Shown here piece by piece: positions 41,766 through 52,400 of a DNA stretch of 64,000 bases. Made by a program: the position numbers and the translations under genes. Numbering within the stretch: the first letter of the stretch is position 1; every line of letters begins with the position of its first letter. Below the pieces are notes generated by a model. That model saw only the letters and a list, made by a program, of their open reading frames with translations. It did not search any database and was not told the origin of the DNA. This stretch comes from Nitzschia sp. pyKryTriq1 (Eukaryota; Bacillariophyta; Bacillariophyceae; Bacillariales; Bacillariaceae): positions 3,906,001 through 3,970,000 of the forward strand of contig OY101116.1 of assembly GCA_956465555.1 (NCBI GenBank). The letters run 5' to 3'.

Positions 41766-42310
41766 GATCCGATAGCCGTTGGGTATCCGAAACTTCTAAA
41801 TAGAATAGTCGTGTAGATATCATTCAGACGTCTCCTACTCTCTAAAGTTGGTATAAAAATCTTGGAATACATGTGCTACGACATTTTTACTAGCTGCCAA
41901 CGGATGGTTACCTAGCTATATTGTGTCTACTGTCCAATCAGCCCGGCGCCGCCCGCGCGCAAGGCAAAAGCGTTTGCATCGCAATCGTCTAACCGTCGAC
42001 CGTCGACCTCAATTTTTTTTTAACTTTCAACTTTCAACTGCGTTGTTTCGCAACTTTTAGTAATTCGACGACAACTCCTCCCTCCTCCTCCTCCTCCCTC
42101 TCGAATACGTGCCAGCATTCCCTATTTGGGATGACACTGCTCAGTTCGCCGTCATTTTCGCTACGTTTCACGCGACTCACACCGGCCCCGGGGGTCCTGT
42201 CCTCGAACCTAGTATGATACCGGCAAGTCGTCCCCATGGCTTCCGATTAACAATAAGTTTATCATCTTATTCTCTACTCGTACTCTAGTATAATATAATA
42301 TAATATATAG
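41766..42310. other. intergenic
   Basis: Lies between two minus-strand genes. It includes a poly-T run (42011-42019), a CTTTCAA direct repeat pair, and a TATAATATAATATAATATA run at 42289-42307 just beyond the next stop codon. No gene is seen. Confidence 0.45.
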
Positions 42311-43827
42311 TTAACTCCTTTGGACTTGCTTCCACTTTTCTTGAATCACGTCTCGAATCGAGAGTGATTGCAGTTGATTATAGGTAGCCTCGTAGACGTC
42401 CTCCCCATTATTTAGCACGGTGGAAGAAGGAGCATCCTCTTCGGACGATGATGTTGTTGGTGAGGACTGATCGTGTAGCAAATAATATTCCGATAACGGC
42501 AACCGAAGGCCTTCCCCGCCGCTGCCGCTGCCGCCATGTTGATCCTGTTGACTACTGTTGTTGTTCCTCCATTCCGCGACGGCATGTTGCATTTGGGAAA
42601 TCGAACAAGATGGTGGGGGATAGGCAAAGTACACCAAGGATGTGCGAGTTTGCCCGTTGGTAGGACTAATGACTCGGTGTCGGGGAGACGGCCATTGGAC
42701 TTTGTTGTTGGATAAGAATATTCTTGGAGCTGTAGTATCTTCCCCTTCGTCCGAGGATATTGCGGTTGACGATGATGATGGTGGTGGTAGTGGTGGTGCT
42801 CGGCCCAAGGCAAGGCTAGCCATGTCTCCTACATGAATGATACAATCCCAGGTGGTTGATGATGATGATGCTTCTGCTGTAGCTGTAGCTGCTGCGACGG
42901 GAATCCATTTCTGACAATGTCGACAGTACGTTTCCAATCCACCCACGTCATCTTGCCATACCACCGTCCAACTTCCCCAATCGGTATGGGGAGAACTTCC
43001 TAACTGTTGATGTTGTTGATGTTGATGTTGATGTTGATGTTGTTGTTGCTCTGATACCGGCGTTGGTGGTACAGAATGGTAGTAAAAGACCCTGAGTAAA
43101 TCTAACCGCTCCTGCTCCTGCTCCTTTGGTTGACGTTGATCGAGCACGAGGCTGTTTTCTTCTTCTTCGTCGTCGTCGTCGTCTTCTACCAAGAATATAT
43201 TCGGTGGCAGTCCGAGGATGCGATTGACAGTATGAGCAATTCGAGACATTCCAAGACACCAATCTCGTACGAGTACTTGTTGTTGACCGCAATCATAGTA
43301 GGCATGAGTATTCTTGTTTTTGCTTTTGTTTTTGTTGTCGATAATGTAAATCTTGGATTGTTCCAATTCCAAGCTTTCCTTTGGTTCTCCCGCTGCTGCT
43401 TTGGTGCCATCACCACCACCACCACTTTCTTCCTGAAAGGAACGATATGTCAAGAATGACGGTGAAGAGTCGCCGTCGTCATCATTATCAGCATTCTTCT
43501 TCTTCTTCTGATGATGATGAGCAGCAGCAGCAGCAGCAGCAGCACGAGCATCAGCCGAAATAGCATGAAAGAGTTCTTCAATAGCACCATGTGATGGAGC
43601 CTGAAATCCAACGTTGTGACAACGAATCGGGGACCATCCCAAGTTTTGCAAATTGTGTCTTAGTCGCATTAGCATCATCTGTTGATGTTCGTGTTGTTGT
43701 TGTTGTTTTTGGGTCGCCTCATAGTCGCTGATGTGGTTGTTGTGGTTGTTGTGGTTGTTGTTTTGGTGGTTGTTTGTGGTGATTTCTACGCAAGGGGGTG
43801 CTTGGCAGGTACAAGGTACTCGTACTT

Positions 43828-43858
<31 letters not shown>

Positions 43859-43930
43859 ACCATCATTATTCAGCATGCTTCCTCGTGTCCTTCTTTTATA
43901 TAGTGCTGGCGACGGGAATACGCTATCCAT
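42311..43930 (-). CDS. 2-oxoglutarate/Fe(II)-dependent oxygenase (IPNS-like)
   Basis: Intronless, 539 aa, about 200 longer than usual members because of acidic, Asn/His, poly-Ala, Gln/His and Ser inserts. The double-stranded beta-helix core has all key residues: LRVFYYHSVPPTP strand, HTDWGSWTVVWQDDVGGLET with Fe ligands His315 and Asp317, WDCIIHVGDMASLAL, PRHRVISP with Fe ligand His418, and RTSLVYFAYP with the 2-oxoglutarate-binding R429-x-S431. The N-lobe has LRHNLQNLGWSPIRCHNVGF. The likely chemistry is hydroxylation or a related oxidation of a small molecule coupled to decarboxylation of 2-oxoglutarate. The substrate cannot be read from the sequence. No targeting signal is evident. Confidence 0.85.
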
Positions 43931-44382
43931 GAAAGTAAAAAAGGTAATAGTCTATCGGTATAATACACAGACAGCTACAAGGTCCACCATCATTGTCGTC
44001 AATACTTCGCACAAAAAACCGCGATGATTCTTCTTCTTCGCACTTCGAGGGTCAGCGCACGCTCTCTCGCGGTCGCGCCTGCGCGGAAAGTGAGGGGGGA
44101 CGAAATCCGAAGCACAGGAGAACGCAGACTACAGTACGGTACCTGGTACTTCCCTCCGGTGCTTTGTGCTTTCCTTCGTGGGGGGTCAGGGGTGGAACGC
44201 CGATCAAGGTCAGACCGACTTACAATCCATACTGCTGTCTGTACAGTAGGTACGAGCAAAAGGCACGATGAGCCTGCTCTGATGCGTGAGCGGTTCTGTT
44301 GCTTTTCATACAGCACTTGTTGTATAATAGTGTGTATTATCACCATCATCACCATCGTCTACTCATACTCTCATATTATTAC
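43931..44382. promoter_or_regulatory. divergent intergenic region
   Basis: Lies between the oxygenase (minus) and F-box-like paralogue B (plus). It holds a (CACCATCAT)n tract at 44339-44358 just upstream of the start. No specific sites are claimed. Confidence 0.35.
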
Positions 44383-46548
44383 ATGATGATGTTATCAGAA
44401 GAAGAAGAAGAAGATCAGCAACTACTCCAACTATTAGCGGATGAATGGATCGTCGGGCTGGCCCAAGATTGGTTCAATCCCCGAGAACAGCGACGCTTCG
44501 CGTCGACCTGTCGCCGCTTTCATCGCTTGATCCCACAACCACTGCGCATTCAAATCTGCAGTGTTCGCACGGGGGGCAACATGGATTGTTGCCGTTTGGG
44601 CGGAGGGGGAGACAAAAAGGAGGAGCAGGAGCAGGACAGCTTGTTCGTCAGTCGGGTGGTGGCGGTGGCGGCGAAGGCGAAGGCAAAGAGCGAGACGAAG
44701 GATGCTTTTGCTTCCTCTCCTCCTCCTCCTCCTCCTCAGTCTGCCCGTTCCTCATCGACTTATTCGGTGTCCGTTCCACCCCCACTCGATGCCTCCTCGC
44801 AGCTGGAGTATCATACTCCCTATTACTTTTGGAAGTTTGATTACCAGGAACAATGTCCCGTCTTTTTGGGACGACAGTTGCGGCAAACGCAACCCAGAAG
44901 ACCAGTCGTGGGTGGTGGAAACACCACTACTACTTCTACGATGGAATATCGATTTACCTTGGGATTCCGGCCTCGATCACCCAATCAATACTGGAACATT
45001 TTGCCTGCTGCTGCTGCTGCTGCTACTACTACTGTAATAAACAACCACAACAACAACAACAACAATGATATTAGCAACGACCGAAACGACGAAGACGACG
45101 ACGAAGAATCTCACCAAGACACGATGATCACTCCTACCGGTACTTCCAAAGAACAAGAAGGAGCAGCGAGGGTTACAAGAATAATATTGCCCGGCCAACC
45201 CCTCCAGTTGGCAGTCTCTGGCTGGGATACTCGTCCGGGACAAGCGGACTCGACAGAGATTCACAAATTGACGGCTCGAGTTCGTCCTACTCATTCGGGT
45301 CGACCCATTTGGGCCTGGCATACCACTAGAGTAGTAGTGGATGCTGATAATGGTGATGATGGTAATGATGATGATCATCAACAACAACAGCATACCACTG
45401 ATCTATCCTTTGCCTATACGACAAGTCACTTGGTGCGTCGTCCAAGACCGGAAAGTGAACTGTTTCTACTCTTTCCATCATCATCATCATCCTCGATCTC
45501 TTCCTCCCCACCACCACAACAACTACCCAGCTATGCTCATCGCCGACGCAATAAACGATCTTCTGTGGGTAGCAGGAGCAGCAACGACAACAACCTGGTC
45601 ACGCAGACCTTTCCAGTGGAAACCTATGCCATTCCAGAGATCAGTGATCGAGGGGCCTATCTATTGTATAGTCCCCGCCGCCGAGGACGTGGTCGAGCAT
45701 CATCATCATCTCCTTGGCGGCCCATCATCAGTCGTCATGATGTTGGCGACAGTGACGACAAAACCAACACAACAAGACCAACACCAACCACAACAACGGG
45801 CACTTTTCGATCGGACAATGGACGGAGTGCCATTGTGGAATTTTCCTTTTGGTCCACCCACGGAATCCTCTACTTCAAAGCCTTTTGCCTTCCCTTTGCC
45901 TTGGCCATTCCCATTGTCCAACTCGATCGAGAATTCTTTACCAACAGCAACAACGCCAACAACGCCAACAACGCCAACAACAACAACGATAATGATGATG
46001 ATGACGATTGGTTGGATCCCCGAGCCCGTCCCATTTTGCATTTGTTTGATTCCTTTTCGGCACGATGGGGATGTATCAAATATTACATGGCCACGGCGGC
46101 CGATGTAGGAGAAGGATGTCCCCTACAGATGGATGCCTTTTTACGAGGAATTACCGATCATGACGATCATCAAGTATTAGTGTCCTATCATCATCATCAT
46201 CATCATGATGATGACTATCATCATCACGGCGATCATCATCATCCTCATCCTCATCCTCATTATCGTCCTCATCAAGCAGCGGATGATTCTTCCCCCAAAG
46301 TTGTGTCGATTGTCATGACCAAAAGAAAAAGTACAAAGAATACTGCCAGTACAGTTGGACGCGTGAAAGATGACAGCAGTAACAATCATGAACAGAGCAA
46401 TGAGAATGAGAATGAGAATGAGAATGATGATGATGATAATGATGATGACAATAACACCAATGACCCATATTCCACAGTCGATCAACAGTTGGTACCGGAC
46501 ATTCCAAGAGATGATTCGCAACGATGGACATTCTTCTTTTCTTGGTAG
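44383..46548 (+). CDS. F-box-like protein of a diatom family, paralogue B
   Basis: Intronless, 721 aa from the first ATG (MMMLSEEEEEDQQ). It shares the blocks of the protein at 4960-6405 in order. An F-box-like segment WIVGLAQDWFNPREQRRFAS is followed by RLIPQPLRIQICSVR (about 22-62). Then come YYFWKFDYQEQCPVFLGRQL, TLGFRPRSPNQYWNIL, SARWGCIKYYMATAADVGEG, FLRGITDHDDHQV and a terminal WTFFFSW. It is 240 residues longer because of inserts: Pro-, Asn-, Ser-rich runs and, near 605-630, an alternating His/Asp and His/Pro stretch. The His-rich insert could bind metal, or it could be simple CAT-repeat expansion. An SCF-type adaptor role is inferred from the F-box-like region. Confidence 0.75.
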   Translation: MMMLSEEEEEDQQLLQLLADEWIVGLAQDWFNPREQRRFASTCRRFHRLIPQPLRIQICSVRTGGNMDCCRLGGGGDKKEEQEQDSLFVSRVVAVAAKAKAKSETKDAFASSPPPPPPQSARSSSTYSVSVPPPLDASSQLEYHTPYYFWKFDYQEQCPVFLGRQLRQTQPRRPVVGGGNTTTTSTMEYRFTLGFRPRSPNQYWNILPAAAAAATTTVINNHNNNNNNDISNDRNDEDDDEESHQDTMITPTGTSKEQEGAARVTRIILPGQPLQLAVSGWDTRPGQADSTEIHKLTARVRPTHSGRPIWAWHTTRVVVDADNGDDGNDDDHQQQQHTTDLSFAYTTSHLVRRPRPESELFLLFPSSSSSSISSSPPPQQLPSYAHRRRNKRSSVGSRSSNDNNLVTQTFPVETYAIPEISDRGAYLLYSPRRRGRGRASSSSPWRPIISRHDVGDSDDKTNTTRPTPTTTTGTFRSDNGRSAIVEFSFWSTHGILYFKAFCLPFALAIPIVQLDREFFTNSNNANNANNANNNNDNDDDDDWLDPRARPILHLFDSFSARWGCIKYYMATAADVGEGCPLQMDAFLRGITDHDDHQVLVSYHHHHHHDDDYHHHGDHHHPHPHPHYRPHQAADDSSPKVVSIVMTKRKSTKNTASTVGRVKDDSSNNHEQSNENENENENDDDDNDDDNNTNDPYSTVDQQLVPDIPRDDSQRWTFFFSW

Positions 46549-47699
46549 TCTGCTAGCTACATTACTCAAAACTACGGGAGTATATGAAATCGAAGCAGAC
46601 AACTACTAACTACTGGCTGGAGCATACGGCTGCTACTACTACTACTACTACTGTATGTACTATATCGTAAAGCAAGTAGTGTAAAATTGAAGGACCGACA
46701 GATGGATTCTCTACTACCTCGAGGAAAGCTGCAAGCATAGGACTAGGTTCCATCGTCTCTTGAGATGTGCAGATTAGCGCTGATGATCCCGTAAGGGTGA
46801 AAAGAGTCCATTGAGTCAATCAATTGGACTGTCTGGCGTGGATGGTATCGTTCCGGCGGGAGAGAGATTAATTGCTCTCAACCGTCAAGGTAGCAACTAA
46901 ATTAGACAGTGCACTTTTTCGCTGCTTTACGATATATACTACTAGAGTACTATAGAGAAGAATGATGCCACCACATGGAACTGTATCAAATTCTCTGAAG
47001 AGCGCGCGTGGGCAACCAAATCCCTCAAGTGCAGCAAGTCATTCAACAACAAGCGACTAGTACAGCGTACTACTACGACACTGCTGAAGCTCCGACCTCC
47101 GTTTGGCTGTGCTTCCTCGCCGTCCTGTTGGAAGCCCCTTTGCCTACTCTAGTAATAGTAGTAATGTTGACAAAGGCGGAATGGTCGTTCAAGACAACGT
47201 AGTCAAGCCAAGGGTTAGTGGTGGACGGAGAAGATTTATAGGGAATAGTGTTTTAGTTGGAAACAAGTAAAACATTTGAAGTCTATTTTTCTAACCGCCG
47301 GAAAATGTTTAAACCAGTACAGATCAACAGTCCTTGTACTGTACGCGTCCGACTGCAGACTGAAGGTTCTGGATAAAACTACCAGGTAGTCTACTGGTAC
47401 GTGTACTACCGGTATGTACCAGGTACAAATAATATATCCATCCCGCCAGCGCGGGGAGGTGGGTGCATGGGATCTACCGGTAATACCAGGTACCGGTACC
47501 AGGTAGACTACCAGTACAGTACCGGTATCGGTATACCAGTAGTAGATATTGAGATACCCGTACAGCATCATATCACATCACCCACATATCCCCCATCGCA
47601 TTCACCACATACCACGCGGTATGAGATGTGAGATATTGAAAGGTTCATAGCAAGCGGTTTCAAGTCGTCGATTGAATAATACAGTAGAGAGGAAGACAA
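46549..47699. other. intergenic with GTAC-palindrome cluster
   Basis: No gene is supported. A (TACTAC)n run is at 46630-46650. A dense palindromic GTAC/ACCGGT cluster spans about 47320-47565, listed separately. Confidence 0.45.
47320..47565. repeat. GTAC-palindrome cluster
   Basis: Contains a perfect 12-bp palindrome GGTACCGGTACC and many CCAGGTAC, TACCAGTAC and ACCGGTAT words, in both orientations, over about 245 bp. Confidence 0.65.
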
Positions 47700-48608
47700 A
47701 TGAATCCACAAGGACAACAACCACTGCCACTTGGCGACATTGTCACCAGTATTAGCAGTAAAACGAATGATTTGTCGAATACTGACGAGACTACAATAAG
47801 AAAGCGGAAACGACAAAGCAAAGCCAGAAAAAGTGTCGACATGTTGTCATCGCCCTTTTACACAGCACTCAAATGGAAACATAGGATTCCCGACCAGTGC
47901 ATTGATCAGTTATTCCAACAAAAGAAACTTCCCGATGTCGTTGCCACCTATATCCTGGATTTCTTCGAACCCCCGACCAAATCCCAAGTCCGAAACACCA
48001 CCAAATTATTGGTCGTTCACAAATACTGCAAGAAAGCCCCGGAATATTCGCACTGTGCCGTCATCAATGCCGAGGAATTTCTGAGGACCATTGCCGTATG
48101 TCGTACCCAATGGAGGTGCACAATTCTAACCTTTCAGTGGTGGAGTCCACACCACTTTTCCATGAAATGCGCACCCAAGAAATTCGAAAAGCACTTCTTC
48201 TTTTCGTCGTCGCCAAAGCCTAATACTATTACCGGCCGTGGCATCAATCAAAAGCATCCATACCAGCGAGAAAAGGAGGAATTTCTTCGACAAAAACCAA
48301 AACCAGCAAAGAACAAAAAATCAAATGCTACTACTACAAATTCGGCCTCCGTCAACATTTCGGCGTTACTTGCCATGATGGCGAAGAATCCCTTGAATCC
48401 TCATGATGATCACTTTGGCGATACTAGTACGGATGGCAATACTAGTAGTAATGCCAATACCAATACCAAAAATCGCAATGGTGATGATGATGGTGCTGAC
48501 TTTGCTAGAATTGAAGTCTCGCTCCCCAAGCAGACGGGATTTGCTGTGCGCGTCGTCTATAGAGGCTGCTTCACAGTGTATCTGCCCCCATCGCACGTCA
48601 GGTTGTAG
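47700..48608 (+). CDS. basic protein of unknown function
   Basis: Intronless, 302 aa. I do not recognise it. A basic nuclear-localisation-like cluster RKRKRQSKARKS lies at about 34-45. An ordered, conserved-looking region (55-170) has ALKWKHRIPDQCIDQLFQQK, VVATYILDFFEPPTKSQVRN, CAVINAEEFLRTIAVCRTQW and FQWWSPHHFSMKCAP. A Lys/Asn/Thr-rich spacer then leads to a short C-terminal beta-like block (FARIEVSLPKQTGFAVRVVY). The spaced Cys and His residues do not form a clear zinc finger. The Trp/Phe-rich middle suggests a folded domain. A nuclear location is inferred from the basic patch. Confidence 0.6.
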   Translation: MNPQGQQPLPLGDIVTSISSKTNDLSNTDETTIRKRKRQSKARKSVDMLSSPFYTALKWKHRIPDQCIDQLFQQKKLPDVVATYILDFFEPPTKSQVRNTTKLLVVHKYCKKAPEYSHCAVINAEEFLRTIAVCRTQWRCTILTFQWWSPHHFSMKCAPKKFEKHFFFSSSPKPNTITGRGINQKHPYQREKEEFLRQKPKPAKNKKSNATTTNSASVNISALLAMMAKNPLNPHDDHFGDTSTDGNTSSNANTNTKNRNGDDDGADFARIEVSLPKQTGFAVRVVYRGCFTVYLPPSHVRL

Positions 48609-49443
48609 TAGCTAGCTGCCGACTCCTCCTGGTGAGCATGATGATAATAATAAAGAACCGTAAAGTCTATTTATTACCGACAGGGGGGAACAAGTCCGCC
48701 CAACCCAGCAACAACCCGGCCCTGGCACCTATACCGCCTGTAAAATAGTGATGCGAGGAAATCTTCAAACTGCAACACTATTCCTCCTGGCCGGCCTCCT
48801 GCATTTTCCTGGGCTTGTACTACTACTACTACTACTACTATTTGATCCAGTCGCAGCTTCTTCTTGCTCCGTCCCTTCTTGAGGAGAGCTAGTACGGTAT
48901 GCTTCACTTTATACTGGTAGTCTCGTCGCAGAGCTCTATCATCAATTGAGTCCTCTACTAGTAGAGTTGACTACTACTAGCTAGTAGGCTACTGGTGTAT
49001 GTATTGCTTTTGGCGGTGCAAGAACATCTTTCTATACATACTTCAGTAGTAGTACATCAAGCGGGGGGACGCCCCCCCTCGCAAACTTGCATCCCCCCAA
49101 ATACAGTATGTACGGTGTACGGCGTACTGTATGTACGTCGTACGTGTGTTCATTCGTGATTCGACTAAAAACCAAAACGACGGTTTGCCAAAAAGAGTTA
49201 AAAATAACGTCAAAATAACTTCCCTCTGAATTGAAATTTTTGACGGTGGCTGGGGCCCTCCGCGTTGTTGCGCGGACAACACGGGCTTCAGATGATAGAA
49301 ACAACGATAAATTACTTTACGCGGATGTCATGTTGTTATTGTTTACATTATTGTTGAGAATGCCATAGGAGGTCTTACTAGCCATCATCATCATCATCAT
49401 AATCATCATCAGCTAGAGCTACACGCACACCTACCATACAATA
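48609..49443. other. intergenic
   Basis: Spacer before the giant IQ gene. It has a (TAC)n run at 48818-48840, a GC-rich CCCCCCCTCG tract near 49070, and a (CAT)n tract at 49384-49410. No gene is supported. Confidence 0.4.
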
Positions 49444-52400
49444 ATGAGAAGTTGCTTGACTGCGGGAGAGGATGTGGCGTCCCTTGCGGCAGCCCATCGT
49501 CGCCAGCAACAACAACAGCAACAGCAACAACTCCAAGAACGACGACGTCTCCGACGTCTCGGTACCACGAGCACGCCTACAGCAGTATCAGCATCGTCGT
49601 CGTCTCGCATACCAGCCTTTTCCGCATCCGCGTCGGCATCAACGTCAGTATCTACAGCTAGTAGTAAAAGACGGCCGCGGCCTGGTACTGCTACTGCTGC
49701 TTCTGCTTCCCACACAACGACACCTTCTCGAATACCTTCCGTACAAAAGAGACCACCAGCAGCAGCATCAGCATCAAATCATGCATCAAATCATCATGCC
49801 ACGACTGGAACCCCCACGACGACACCGGGAGATCGTTTATTATCTGCGTTAAAAGACTTGGAAGATCATCTTGATATTGATGATGATGATGATAACAGCA
49901 ACAGCAGCATGAGTGAGATTTTTCAATCAGCGGCTCCCTTTGTGGCTCCACAAGAACACGAACAAGAAGGTGAACAACAACAACAACAAGAACAACAATC
50001 AAATAGTAATAATACTAATCAAGAAGAACGATGCTTGACACCCACAGGACCCTTGATGGAAAAGTTGGTTGATTTGACGCGGACATGGTCGGGAATGAAA
50101 ATGAAAACAAAAACGACTACGACTACTGGTAGTAATACACCCGTCACGCGACAACAGCAGCAGCGACAGATCCTACTAGCATCTCCAACCAGAAGCAGCA
50201 GCCACAACAGACAAACAACAAGAACAAGAAGAAGACCCGGCAGGCATGATCGTCGTCATCATCATCATCATCAAGGCATGGGCGATGAAGAAAGTGTAGG
50301 GGATAGTACGATTTCGACGACTAGCAGTGGTGCCGAAAGTGTCTTTGACCGACTCTATCGTATGGGACGAGAGAGTGCGGAAAAGAAAGAACGAGAACGC
50401 CTGGAACAACAGGAAAAGGAGGAGGAGGAACTTTATTTCATGAGTAATAGTAGTCCTCGAGCAACATCAGCAGCTACATCTACAGCAACAACGCCTTCTC
50501 GGAGAAGGCTATCCTACACTCCCAAAATGGTACTGGGATCGCCTTCTACTAGCAGGTCTCTGCGAAAGAATCGCCTTTCGGCGTATACAGCAAGTCAGAG
50601 TGTGGCCTCCCGAACATCGTCGTCGAGCAGTAAAATACCCCGGCTACAAGTACTGGTATCCTCCTCGCGGGCGGCTCCGCATGACAACGACGACGACGAC
50701 GACCAATCCATGTCGTCTCGTCAATCCGCATTGTCGTCCACCACTTCTATGGGGGAAAGTTCTGTCTTTGAACGTTTGCATCGGAATGAAAAACGATCCG
50801 AACGGCTGTGGAGTACTCCTACGGCTTTTACACCTACAAAGTCAAAGAAACCGCCTACGACTCCCTTGGCTTCCACAACAACAACAACAGGAACAAGACA
50901 AACAAGGATACCGAGTGCGTTTTCCTCCACGACAAAGAAACAACGACGTGTCAAGGGAGTATCATCCTCCTCCATACCGGTACCAACACCCCAAAACAAC
51001 AAGACCAGCACCACAAAACGCATCGTCGGTGGTGGAGCAGGAAGAGGCGGTACCATGACCACTCCTTCTCATCTTCCGCCTAGATCATCATCCTCCTCTA
51101 CCGATTCTATTCATGAAGCCTTGGATTTCTTGGAAGATTTGTTATTACTAGACTCCCCTGGAGCAAGTAGTAGTCCACGAACGACTACCACCACTGCCTA
51201 TGGTAGTACGGAAGAAGACTACTACTACGACAACGACGATGAAACGGCAACTACGACGACTAGAACCAGAACTATACAAGGACATGATCAGGATGCGCAT
51301 CATGATCATCATCAGCATCATGATCATCATCATCCTAGCTTGACGGCGACGACGACGACGATGGCGATGCCACAGCAACGATCATCTCGTGAGATTTTGC
51401 AAAGTCATACTGCGACTACTACAGCAACTGCAAGCACTACTTGCAACGCGGAAGAGGAGGAGGAGGATGCTGATCATGATGATTCGTTGGTACAGCCTAT
51501 AAATATTGGTAATACAGCCATGTGGGAAACGACTGTCCCCAAGCAAACGACGACATTGGAACAAGATTTGGCCGAGATTGATCAAATTGGAAGAGAATTG
51601 TTATCGGGTGATGATTCTTCTCAAGTCCAAGAACTCGTTATCGACACGGCAACTACCACGACCACTCTTGAAGAAGACTTGGAGGAAATTGAGCAGCTTG
51701 GAAAGGAGTTGCGAGGACAAGAATACGATGACAACGAGAACGATTTGTTGTTGGTCTCTCCCAACAGTTTATTGCCGCCTCCCACACCCACGACATTGGA
51801 AGAAGACATGGCAGAAATTGAAGAAATTGGAAAAGAACTACGAGGAGAAAGCTTCTCCTCCCGGCATTCTAATTCAGTTCGCTCGAGGACTTCCCAAAAC
51901 AACAAGAAGTCTTCTCCTTCAAGTCGCGACAAGAATCACAACAGCACGCCTGCCGTGGTCTATTTACAACACGAAGAGCACGAGGATGATGACAAGGACG
52001 ACGATCTTGACTTGTTGGAGGGTATTGAAGACGTCCTGGAGAATGAATTTGCGACTGCTCCGACTCCTCGACGAAAAACTACCATGCCACCACCAGCGGG
52101 TCACGAGGGTGATGCTGCTCATGGGTATTTCTTTGGAGAGGATTCTTCACCGGCGGCTTCCAAGTCCCCTCAACGACAAGAAAAGGCGTCCAAGTTTCTT
52201 ACCATTGAACAACCTTCTTCGTCTACTAGTAGTCCTCCTTCCATTCCACCAGCAGCATCCAGTACGAGTCGAGACTCTTCCGGTTTCTTTTCCTTGGATG
52301 AAAAATCAGGCGGACTTGTCTTGGACGCCTATCACCACGATCATCATGTTTCTGTTGCGGTCTCCCCTCAAAAGCAAGCCATGTCTTTAAAAGTGGATAC

